Source of the DNA: Sodiomyces alkalinus F11
Lineage: Eukaryota > Ascomycota > Sordariomycetes > Glomerellales > Plectosphaerellaceae
NCBI RefSeq assembly: GCF_003711515.1
Contig: NW_021167084.1
Location: 1,653,932-1,717,931 of the forward strand
DNA length: 64,000 nucleotides
Reading direction: 5' to 3'
Below the pieces are notes generated by a model. That model saw only the letters and a program-made list of their open reading frames with translations. It had not been told where the DNA came from and ran no database searches. This document shows, one piece after another, positions 11,761 to 23,101 of this stretch; position 1 is the first letter of the stretch, and each line of letters begins with the position of its first letter. The translations under genes were made by a program, and so were the position numbers.

Positions 11761-13340
11761 AGGCAAAGTCGCTACGACTCGATAAAAGGTTGCGGAACCG
11801 CGAATTTGACGTAGGGTGGGTAGAAAGACAAAACGTTGTGCCTCGAAGTAGTATCTGGATGATCGCAAGTACTCAGAGGGACTTTCAGGAAAAGACGGGG
11901 AGGTACTTCAATGCTGTGTGGTGATGTTGAGAGAACAAAAGAGCTACACGCGAGAGATGTGGATCGGTGGGATAGCTGGTTGAAGTACTCTTGGATGAAA
12001 ACTGGGTTGGGGCCCTTATCCCACAAAGTCTTGACCTTGGTAAGAGGGGGGCAATTCTGAAAAGTGGGGCTTGGCTGAGTGATGTGACGGTTAAAGAGGT
12101 AAATGGGGAGACAAATGCAGCCGATGATTTGTGGGAAACCTTGAAGTGATGTATATTGAGGTGGCGGGGTAGGGACAAAGTAAAAAAAAAAAAAAAATGT
12201 CAAACAAGGTCAAGGGAGGAAAAATAACGGGGGGAGGCAATTTGGTGACGTGGAATTTGGCCAACCAACTGCAAGAAATTTGGGTGGAAGGTGGGCTCCT
12301 GGGCACAGGCTGTGCTCTTGCAGTACGTACCTCTGTACGCGTCGAGCCGGGAATGTACACCAAGCTGAAGAATGTCAGAGGGCCGATTGTCCTTCTAGGT
12401 GATCTGAATGAGTTCCTGGCTATGGAAAAGAGCATCCAGTATAGATAGGGTAGTGTGGGGAGAGAATATGGTAGTTACTTTGAGGAGAGTGGGCAGAAGG
12501 GTGGGTGGTTGGTGGCGAGGACAGTGGAGTGGTGATACGGTCGAGGAAAGCCCGCATGCGCTACCTGAATGTTGTTCGACTCGAGAAAGGGAAAGGAGGA
12601 GGTTTCAGGTACGTACTTTGATGGTCTCAGTGAAGTTAGGTAAAAGGCAAGTACAGCAGGCGTATGTGTGTGGGAGAAGTCGCGAGGGAATGAACCTGGA
12701 CGATGACGGTTGAGTTAGAAAACGCGGACCACGCGCAAATAAGATACGAAGTCTGTACGTAAAGCGAGATGAACTCGTGCGTTACCTGAGCAGGAACTCG
12801 AAAGCGTTTCCGTTCTTTCTCTCGTGCGTTTTGTTTGTGCGCGAAGTTATGCTTCGAGGCTGCGGTAAGAAAGATGGCGTGCGTATTCGTCGAGTCCTTC
12901 TTTATGCTCGCATATCTGTTGTCGGCGCGGTTCAATTGAGACACGCGTCTATTGACACGACGAGGCGCGTGTTTGGGGGAAGTGAAGCTGCAACGGCTTC
13001 GGTGGATCGCCCACGAGGCTGGCCGAAGGTGGATAAGGTTGGTGGCTTTCAGAATGAAGAAGTAGATACTTTACGTGACGGAAAGTACGAAGTAAAGGTG
13101 GAAAGGTAAGGTAGACTCGACGAGAGTTGCATGGAGGTACTTCCGAAGAAAGTAACTTCCTGTTCACTCTGGTGTTTTTGGGGTGAAGACTGCCAATACA
13201 GGTGGTGGAAGGGGGAAAAAATTGCTAGCGGACGGGGAGGGGAGTCGAAGGGAAATGTCCCTTGTTGATGATCCGTGGTATTCTTTTGTGGGACGCGAAA
13301 AGAGGAAGGCGCAAGTGGGTCAGTGGCGCCATACATTGAC
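11761..13340 (-). promoter_or_regulatory. Long upstream/leader region of the Myb gene
   Basis: Strand-biased, pyrimidine-rich on the minus strand, including a 16-T tract (A tract at 12182-12197 on plus). It contains further strong minus-strand donor-like sites, such as GTACGTACTG near 12331, and several short uORFs. This fits a long spliced leader of a regulatory gene. It is inference only. Confidence 0.3.
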
Positions 13341-16300
13341 CGTGTAGCAATCCGTGTCCAGATCCAACACTAAATTGCTTAGTCCTAGCGCTGGAGATAT
13401 CACTGTTACTGTGAAAGTATCTATGATCCCGATAGTTAGCCGGCTGGCACTTATTGTTCGAAATGTCTAGCGTATAAGCATATTAAGTACTATGTGTCAT
13501 AACAGCGAATGACGTATACCTTACAGCAGGTACCTAGGTAAGTACATATGGCCAGGTATTGACTCCATAGTTGTAATCCGAAGGCCATCAATATCCACTA
13601 ATATGCCAAGCCTAAGGTACGTAAGTATCGTCCCTTTTTTGCTGGAATTGGACTCAAGCCTCGGCAGCCAAGGACTACCTTATCACTACGAGAACTTCAT
13701 CAAAGGTTTATTGGGATAATCGCGTAAGAAGATGTGTAGAAATGCGAAATTTCGAGTTAGGCTAATTGGGGGTTCGGATTCGAGGGTTCAGGCGCTCCAT
13801 TTCTGGTGCACGAATATTCCGTAAGCCGGTATGTGTACTTCGTCCTTCGTCCAGGTCTGGGGTCCTCTGACTCCTCTCTCACCAACTAAAACGATAGGTC
13901 CGTCGGGGGGAATCTAGAAGTACGTTGTACCTACGCGCTTGTCAATTCGTCCAGGATTCGTTAAGGTATTCTTCTCGTGAGAACTCATCCCTTGTACCAG
14001 TCGTTTAAGGTACTTTGGCAACTCAACACGGTGACTTACCGCACGTAATCCACGTACCGCTACATCTGGCGAATCAGTACCTCAAAATACATATTCGTAC
14101 TTCATATATCTTGGTCTACCTTACCTTAGGTACTTTGTAAATACCTACCTAGGTACCTTATCTCAACTCCCTAGGTAATTAGTAAGGTACGGTACCGAGA
14201 TAGTCCCAAGTGCTTCTTGTCCTCCGTCGTTTGCCTGAGGTACTTGATCTGTACTTCATCCAAGGGTGTGCGCGTCGTTGACTGTTGAGTTGTAATTAAG
14301 TGAAGCCAGCGCATTGCTTCTTGCTCCGATACTGATGGCCTCCGAGGCACCCAGAAAATGCCGGTCTTTCGATGTCTTCCGGTTCAGTATCACAAAGGCG
14401 TTTTCCTGTGACTCGTTTCCACTGTGTCTTTGCGAAGCGGGTCGAAATAGGCGTTCTCTTCAGCTTTCGCCGACATCCTTATGCTTTTCCCTCTATGAAT
14501 CTGTAACTGAATGCATCTCGTGGAACCCATCAGGTTAGTCGATTGGTTACTTGCGAAGGATGAGCAGCTGACGGGTTCTGAATCAAGGCCGCTATTGCTG
14601 AAATCATCCAATGTCGGGACTTGGACGTGCAGAGAATTGGCATGATCAGCATTGTAAGTTTAGGAAGTAGCGTGCGACTCTCGGCATAGTCGCGATCTTG
14701 ATAGACCTCACAAGTCGAGTATAGGAGTTCCCTTCAATGGCTCAGAGGATAAACTGCTAATTGCCGTCACTTCAAAACATCCCTCGAGCGGCATTAACAC
14801 ACGCACTGAGCTTCTGAAACGCCCCTTGTCGGAGGACAACGCATGTGAACCGGATGCTCAATGTGGACGAAGAGCATCATGACGGGCCGCTTGGCTGCAG
14901 CTCGGTTGCTAATTAGTACGCAAGAGAACCAGCGCGACATTTATCTTGACAAGGGGGATACCATGGCGCCTTTTTTTTTTCGCTTAACTTGAGCGCTGAC
15001 GATATTGGCAAACCATTCGATGACATGGTCTCATCGTGAGGAACAGTTGTTAAGGCAGGGCAAGCTGCCTGCAACGGCAGCGTCCTGGCTCGAAATCACA
15101 GTCCCGAACCAACTCGTTTCAAGTGCCGAAAGGCAGCGTGGGCTGGATATTAAATGAGTACAAGGTGTTGCCCGAAGTCAGGAAGGAAATCCCTTTTTGC
15201 AGGATACTATCTTCAACCGCTTGAGGCATGTTCACCGGAGACATCGTTCCCGGAAGCTAGAAACAACCTCAAGTTGCGGATGGTCGTCAAAGCGGTCTTG
15301 CACTCTCCGCAACAGTTCGAATGCCGGGGGGGCAGTGTCATCGCTCGCGGGGTGCTCACCGATTTTCCTTTTCGTTTCCTTTTCCCCCCTTTCCCTCCCA
15401 TCATTTCCACCCGCCATGTTACGAGCTAGGCTACCGATTGATCACAAAGGAGTCTGGGGATGATGTTCCATCAAGGCCGACAGAGTCCAAGTAGTCATGT
15501 CAAAATCCGGGGACCCCAGGAGGAAAGCATATCGCCCGCTCCTGTGACCGTACGTTGAGCATCCCTGTGCTCATTCGTAACTTTCGGGCTCCCAACTCCG
15601 ATTTGTGACAATGACGATCTACTCTGAGAGGGGCATGTGTCAGGTTGCCTCGCTTGGATTATGCCGCTGCCTCACATATCCTATGGTAACTGCCAACAGG
15701 CCCTTAGGGACGAATGATCGCCAGGAAGCCCTCCATCCGAACCGTAAAATCTCCGTCGACGTTGGAAATGGGATGAACAAGGTGGTGCTAAAAGTTCAAC
15801 CCTGGGCAAGGCTCAAGACTTCCTGGCGGTTGCGGGATGTCGTCATCTCTGCTGATGTACCTAGGCTGGCTGCGGAATGCAGAGTTGCCGGGGTCAGAGG
15901 AGACAACATTCACTGCCGCCGTGGCCGCGACTTGGGCACCTCGAAACAGGAGTGACAAGTGGTCTAGTGAAGGCAGCCATGTGGTTTATGGTAATCAGGG
16001 GAAAGCAATCATCCGAACTGATCAAGATTAGAGGATATGATGAGCAGAATATAACCATCAGGCCGATCTGGGCCTCGGGTCCGATCAGCGTCGCCTCGGA
16101 CAGTTGAACCGCAATCTCAGCCATCTCAGCAACAAGCTGTCAAAGCTACAAGATCATGGAACGTTCCGGACAAATTTAACCTATGTTAAGTGACGACTTG
16201 TGAATATTAGCGATCATATTGTTACGGAGCACAGACGCATGTTCCGAGCGGAGATGCTTGGACCATAGGACTAGCCCGGTGGGAAGTGTAAACATTAAGA

Positions 16301-18000
16301 AGGAGAGGAGTATTCGTAGGTAGATGGATGCGGAGATGAACAGAGCTCCCTCAGGGGTAGTCATGAAGTTTGTGGAGAGGAAGACGTCGCGGAAACGCGG
16401 GAACCACACGCAATGTTTCCTGCAGGACCACATTTGTTTATTGCTCAAAGAATGGGCCAATGAGGAAAAGGAAAGAAATTAAGAAATAAAGAAAGACCCG
16501 GAATACATCTGGGCAATTTTTTTTTCTTCCCTTCTTCGCATGGAGTACCAAGTACGAATTGTTCCTTCGTGGAGAGGTCGCAGGTGTCTTACACCTAGGT
16601 ACCTTATGTAAGTGTAGAGGTCAGAGACATCAGCTCGTAGACAACGAAAATGAGTGGCCAAGGACAACAGGGACCCCTGCGGGTATAGATACGCCCAAAT
16701 ATAAGGAAAAGAATAGCATTTTTAAGTAACTCGACTCACAAAACAAATTACAGTTCCTTTCCTCAACACCATCGTCAATACCAGGCAATCTGTGTCTTCC
16801 CTATCCTTCTAGCGCAGGCGGTTAGGTATCGTTCAAACCAAACTCTTAAAAGATCCTTTTAACTATAGAGTTACCTCCTAAGCAGCCTTAATGGTGCTTG
16901 GGCTCTTCCCTGCCTACCCACTGAGCTAGGTGTTTAGGTCAGAAATGTCGTGGATGTGGTGATAGCTTCAATACGTTTGTATCCTACCTTACGTTGTACA
17001 TGGCCTCGCGACATTTGCTTTTGTACCTGTCCATATAAAGTTTGTGGCAAAGTACGGATCGACCGGATTATCCAATGCGATCACTGCATCCGTGTAGGTT
17101 GTACAGGGCTGACGACTCGATTTTCCGTATCGGGACATGTGGGGAAAGTCTGAGACCAGTTTGAAATTACGCCAGTGCGTAACGGGTTTCAAGGGACTCG
17201 GGGAGTTGTGCATTGCTCCTCTCTCATTGACCAATACGGCTTAAGGTCGGTGTCCAAAACCCCGGGGACATGTTACGGAATCCGGTGGCATTTCGAGGAA
17301 ACAAAGTGGAACACAATAATAGGTGGGACTTGGCTTCATGGGCGCCCGTAGCAGCGTTACGAGACTTACAGCCAGGAAATTGAGTGATGCCTTTTAAAGA
17401 CTTGGAAGCAGACATTCCATGGAACAATTACTCAGCAACCTCGAGTCCAAGCAAGGTAGCATACGCACTATGCACCATTCCCCCGCCCAGGTTCAATGAG
17501 AAGAAATAACGCGTATTACCGCTTCTGGTGAAAGATGGGAAAGAGACAGTCTAGAACGCCTAAGAGTACAACGTAGTCCGCAGTCAATATCAAATCAAGG
17601 TCATAGAGATGACTAAGGTAGACGCACATAGCGTGTCCGTACTCCGTAGTTCGTACGAAGTAACGAGACCTTTGTCCTCCCTGGTATTCATCAGTAATAA
17701 TTGGTGCAAGGTCCTTGCCATGCATGGCCCATTGCTTAGCTCCATCACGGTCTTCTCCGGTCGGAATGGCATCCCGCTCAAGTACTCCAGTATGTAAGGT
17801 ACCATACGAAGAGGATGGAGATTCTCTTATAGGTATTGTGGGAACAGAAACATGACATGGAAGGTGGTGGATATGTACGTTGTACTCTGGGGAACTTGCC
17901 CCCGTTTTCATTCGAGACATCCGGAGTACAAAGCAAGTACATTGTATGCCCGTGTTCGGTACATACACTCAAACCCCTGATTACTGGTAATTATATATGG
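13341..18000. other. Gene-poor stretch
   Basis: No gene supported. The region 13500-14250 is rich in GGTACC/CCTAGG-containing palindromes. Scattered ORFs (for example at 15605-15955 and 17516-17968) lack recognisable domains, splice-consistent continuation or codon bias. Confidence 0.4.
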
Positions 18001-18009
18001 TGTACTTAC

Positions 18010-18320
18010 GAATCCGAATAAACTAATAGTGCTACGAGGATAACCGGAGTAGATTATAACTAGATATATATTTTTCTATATAAAATAAACGGGCTTAGAT
18101 ACGCTAAACCACGGGGGACTTAGTATCCTGTTAAACCACCTTATAACTCCTTAATACGTAAAGGTAACGTGATATAGAAGTATATATATAGGTGTTATTA
18201 GTAAAGGTACGTTCCTCGAACCTTGAATTTCCTAAAGGAGTAAATTACGAATATACCTTAAACATAATCAAACAGGGGTTATATAGTACCTACCTTGCCG
18301 AGTAAGGTACCTATAGAACC
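18010..18320. repeat. AT-rich, RIP-like relic
   Basis: A roughly 300-bp patch far richer in TpA steps than its surroundings, with runs such as TATATATATAGG and few CpA/TpG. It resembles the RIP-degraded sequence after 46.6 kb and is probably a decayed repeat fragment. Confidence 0.4.
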
Positions 18321-20367
18321 TGTCAATTACCTTTAGTCACTTGATGTTCTTCAGAGGGAGCAGAGGCCCTTGGGAGTTTACTTTCCAGAAAGACAACTTC
18401 TCACGCCTTGGACCTTTTAGAATAATGTGTCCCGACTCGATTCCCCTTCCCACTCACTTAGTTGTTCATATCATCACGTCAATCCATCCATTTTACCCAC
18501 TCGTCTGAATGAAGCACGTCCAAGGCAACATTCTTCACATCTTAAAAGCTCGAGGAGATGTATCGTCCCCCGACATCAGCGGTCCACAGCTGCAGCTACC
18601 AACGGCAAGCGCCGCAAGGATGGTGGCCAAGCCAACGGAGAGAAAGCTAGGAGCCTGGGTTCGCGGTCAAGGCGTGAATTTACAAGCATGTAATCCGCTG
18701 ACGCCGGCCGAGCTTACTTTGGCGTTTTCACTGAGACGCACGGCGGCACCCTAGAAGTCTATGGTTTCCTTGTTCGGCGCCAGGCACCCCCCAAACAACT
18801 TCGCATCGTGTTACGCAGCGTCTGAAGTCGGCCGTCCTCTTTTCAGCAAGGAGAACAAGAGATCCTCTATCGGCATTCTCTCTCTTTGTGTCAGTATCCC
18901 GCCGCCACTTGACGTCTGGCGCTTGGTGATTTTGCTCGATTTGTCGGTCCACGGAACATGGCCTTCGTCTTTGAAGCTGCTGTGCTCCAGTTCATTGAGT
19001 CTATGTCGTGGAACAGCAAACGATAGACCTGGATCTGATACAATATCATCACTCGCCTCCCAACGGCAGCAAAAACGGCTTCAAGTGTTTATCGGTACTT
19101 TTTTCTTCCTTTTCTTTTTGATGTCCGATGGGAGGGAAACGACTGTGCCGTCCCCCAGACAAGCTACTACCCCTCGATGGATTTCATCAACCCTGGTTCC
19201 ATCGTGGGCCACCCTACCCCTGGGCCAGCTTTACAGTATGGATATGTACTATGCATTCAGCAATCCTGAAGTTCGTACATCATCCGAAGCTGCTAATTAT
19301 CTGCCAGGGCGGGCTTGCCAGGGCCTAAGAGACCAGTCCAGCCAGGCTTGCTGAGTTCCTCGACAACGCTCACCCGTTTCTCACAGTAATTTCGTGATAT
19401 ACATTTCTGAGGACATCAGTAGCCCTGCTTGATACCTGTGCACGAACGGTAATCAAAAGGGTCCCGATCAACGCCCAGCAACTACTTGCTTCAATGGAGG
19501 GGCCGACGAAACGGGCGTGGACAGTTGAGGCCGTCAACGGATCATATCAGACGTTTTGGTTCCCTTTCGCGTCGCATCTTATCACATCGTTCCCGGTTTC
19601 CCATCGGTTTCCGGGGTATGAGCAAGGGCTAGGCACAATCACCCGACCCGTCTGCGACAAGGCTTTGGCCTGATTGTGCGGGTGACCCCTGTCCTGGATG
19701 CACGAGATCCCGAGCTTCACCACCTGTTCTACTCCTGTCTCCGCCCTGTCGCCGGCCCGGACATTCGGTTGCCTTCTTAATCATTACCCTTCCCACTCCT
19801 TTCACCCTCCGCTTTTCTCTCTCTTTTTTTCTTCTTCTTCTCTTCAACCTGGGTTCATCTTCTGATCACGAAGCGCAGTTGCGTGTCATTCTTTCATCTC
19901 CCGCAGCTGGGGTTTTTACCTACCTGTCCAACTGGTTTGGCTGCCCACACTCCTTTAGAAAAGACTTTCGATTCTTGAACACTTCTTTTTCCCATCCACT
20001 CCTTTCATATTCATTCAAACGAACATTTTCACGATTTTTTTTTTCATCCCTTCACTTCTTTAGGTCGGTTTGTTCGTCTTCCTCTTGGCTTTTCGCAGCG
20101 ACCATCCGACAAGCAGCATAACATAGCCTCGAGCCCAGTTCTGCCATCGCTTGCCCAAGAGGTTGTACTGTATCCCGTCCTCCCTTTTCAACCACGGTCA
20201 ACGCCTTCAGGCTACGACCTTTTTCTTCCTTTTTTTTCGATTCAATTCGCAGCAAGATCTGCAGATTTTTCAACCCCTGTTCCGTGATCGAACAGCGCCG
20301 AATTTCCCCCGAAACCAGACTCAGTGACCCAGCGTCTTTTGAGTGGTCCTCTCGTAACGACAAGGCA
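18321..20367. other. Upstream region of the second Myb-like gene
   Basis: A CT-rich plus-strand tract from about 19790 to 20340 fits a fungal promoter and 5' UTR. The open frame at 18761-19354 has no recognisable similarity and is not accepted as a gene. An in-frame ATG at 20284 would extend the following protein by 28 residues. Confidence 0.4.
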
Positions 20368-21474
20368 ATGGCTCCTAACGTGCAGACGGCGCCTCAGTCG
20401 GCCACTTTCACCCCTACCTCGGACGTCGTGGACCGACGCGCGCAAGGCGTCACCAAGCTGCGGAAGACGGCCACTGGAGGAGGCCGTGCCTGGAGTGAGG
20501 ACGAGGTGGGTCTTACCATGAGCGTTCGAGTGGACGGCTTGCGCTTGTTCGCCGTGATGCAGTGCTGATATATTTGCCTACAGGAAGCTTATCTGCTCCG
20601 AACCCGACTTCAGAAGATGCCGTACAAGCACATTGCGGCTCACTTGAAGAAGACGGAGCTCGCATGCCGCCTGCACTACCATCAGCTCAGCCACGGCAAC
20701 AACCGCCGGAAGCAGCGTGCGGCGTCTGTGTCTTCCGGCTCCTCGGCCGGTCAGTCGCCTGACACGCCAGCTAGCTTGCCGTCTCCTGCTTGCGAGTCGC
20801 CGCCGCCTTCCATCACTCCTCCGCGAAGTGCCGGCCACTACGGACCGCCGTCGCCTCCCGCGGTCCAGCTGCCTAGCATTGTCAGCAACGGCAGCTCGCC
20901 CCATCTGCCCGCCATCCTCCCCAAGCCCGTGGGGATGACCCTCCCGCCCCCGATTGCCTCTCCAACCCGGGGCTACCCCAGTCCCATCCCGGAGCGCGGC
21001 GCGGCCCCTTCTCCGGCCTCCTTCCCGGGTGGCCAGACACACCCCACGACCTCGCCACTGCGACTTGACTGTTCCTTTGGCCAGCGTCACCATTCCCCTA
21101 GCCACCACGGGGCCATCGACATGGGCCGGTTGAATGCGGCCTACGAGGCACACCGCGCCTCGTTCTGGGCGACCATCGCCAACGAATACGGCGGGCGTGC
21201 GAGCCCTGCCACGCTGGAACAGGCGTGGAAGTCGGGCTCGTGCTGCCACCAGTCCCAGCAACACCAGCAACACCAGCATCCGCCGCATCAGCAGGTCATT
21301 ACGCCCATCAGTCCCCTATCGAGTCCTGCCGATAGCCTGGAGCGGGAGGGGTACAGCAAGCCCCAGACGGACAGGACGCGGATTTCGGCCATTTTGGGAA
21401 TTGATGCGAACCCAAGATCCCCTCGTGACCGCGAGATGGTTCGCCGCATGGAGGGAGGGAGGAGTCACGTCTAG
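20368..21474 (+). CDS. Myb-like (single SANT) protein with proline-rich tail
   Basis: Two exons, 20368-20505 and 20584-21474, with a 78-bp intron (donor GTGGGT, acceptor CTACAG) and phase 0; 342 residues. A short Myb-like motif spans about residues 38-88, starting at GGGRAWSEDEEAYLLRTRL and ending with the recognition-helix region HIAAHLKKTELACRLHYHQLS. The intron splits this motif exactly after SEDE. The rest is Ser/Pro-rich, with a His/Gln-rich patch near residues 265-280 and a conserved-looking C-terminal segment (ISAILGIDANPRSPRDREMV). This is consistent with a fungal nuclear regulator; the targets are unknown. It lies divergent to the other Myb gene across about 9 kb of gene-poor DNA. 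The start at 20368 is chosen because the upstream in-frame extension sits in the CT-rich leader. Confidence 0.75.
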
Positions 21475-23101
21475 CGTCATCTCGGGGAAATAAAAAGAAG
21501 AACCGCCGCGAGGGCCTAGCGGGAATTCCGGCAAACTCGAGTGTCTTGCCTCTTCTCTCTCATTGTATTACTTGCGCGATGCATCTCACCTCATCTATGT
21601 TGGATTTTGCGGGGTGTGGGAAAGGGGCGCTCGATGCTTTGAAGTTACCTCGGCCTATTTTCCAAAGGCTTGAGTACGCGAACCATGACCATTTTTTGCG
21701 ATTCTGTCGTTTTTGTTTGTGGAGACGTCTCTTTTTCTCCTTCTCGCTTTTGGTTCCCGGGAATTCATGTCCCTGGGGGGGTTTTTGTTTTTTTTGCTTC
21801 TTTTCTTTTTCCTTGATTCATTTTCACCACACTCATTTCGTTTTTTCTTTTCTTCTTTCAAACAAACGTGCGGCGGAGGGGCGATCGCCCCTTTGGTCCT
21901 GGAGGGGTCTTGGCGCAGATTGGGAGCTGTTCTCATCGGGATGGACTTCCTGAGTGGTCTTTCTGAAAGGCTGGAATGCCTGATCAGACTGCTCATCGGC
22001 TGGGAGAAGCGGCCGGCAGCATTGCATGGGTGGGTGCAGTCAGCGGATGGGCCGTTTACTTGCCAGTGGCTTGCTATCCGAACAGCCTCGGTTGCCTGTT
22101 GGGAGAGCGCGAGTCGGATTTTCGGGTGTTGTCGCGGTGGGGAGGCAAAACGGGGGTTTCCATGTCTTCTTTTCTTCTTCCCCTTTTCACTTCTTTTTCA
22201 TTTCCTACCTTTGCCCCATGAGTATTTCTTTTTCGTCATTGTTTCCTTACCAATCGCGTCGAACCCAAGGCAGGGAGAGAGATGAAGACATGACAAATGA
22301 CCTCAGGGAAAGCAACGCATAGCATACCTGCATTGGATGACATGGACTCGCATAGCTGTAGACTGCCTAGCTACATACCTTGTGCAGTATCCAGCTGTCA
22401 GGACCCTGTTGAGAGAGACAAACAAGACTTGGACTCTGGGGACGTGGAATGACCAAGATTATTTTTGTTTGTCTTTTCTGCAATCTTTTGAACTGTCCTA
22501 GGTGTGAATCGGCCTTTCAGTGTGGTCAAGTCGTAGTAAATAAACCACGGTCAGAGCCTACATTTCATCCAAGTCGGTCAGTCAAGAGGGTTGATGGGTT
22601 GATGGGATGATGGGAACACGAGCAGTACACGTGTAAGAGCACGACTGAAGGGAGGTTGTGTGCTGGGACTGCTAACTGTACATGCATGTACCCGTACTTC
22701 CGCGTGCTTCTCCGATGTCAGGTATGATGTAATGACATGTACTTCGTACATTGCGTGGGGTAAACGGAGTTCTCGCTCGTTGAAGACCCGAGACGGGGGG
22801 AAAAGAGAAGAAAAGGAAAAGGTTCAGCGCGTAATAATAAGGTACATGTACCTTACATCAAGCAGCTTTGCGAAAGGGGGCTACGAAGTAATGGCCCCGG
22901 AATCAGACCACGGAAAGCTCCCCTCTCCCTGTGCTACGATATTACAAAGTAAGGTACCTTACAAACAACAAACCACTATCGCCAATACCGCCTCGATACT
23001 AAGGCCCCTCATTCTCTGCCCCGCCCCGTCACGGCTGAACCCTGAACTTGGAAACAACCATAAAAGGCGATTCACGAAAGCAGACCCCAATACGATACAC
23101 C
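21475..23101. other. Intergenic region between Myb-like and dehydratase genes
   Basis: Pyrimidine-rich 3' UTR-like sequence, then the dehydratase promoter. Two palindromic AAGGTAC(C/A)-type motifs occur at about 22840-22855 and 22950-22962. No gene supported. Confidence 0.45.

Noticed and set aside
15605..15955. 116-aa plus-strand ORF
   Set aside because: No recognisable motif and isolated in gene-poor DNA.
17516..17968. 150-aa minus-strand ORF
   Set aside because: No domain, competing ORFs on the other strand, low plausibility.
18761..19354. 197-aa plus-strand ORF
   Set aside because: Composition irregular, no known family and no splice-consistent extension; judged spurious.
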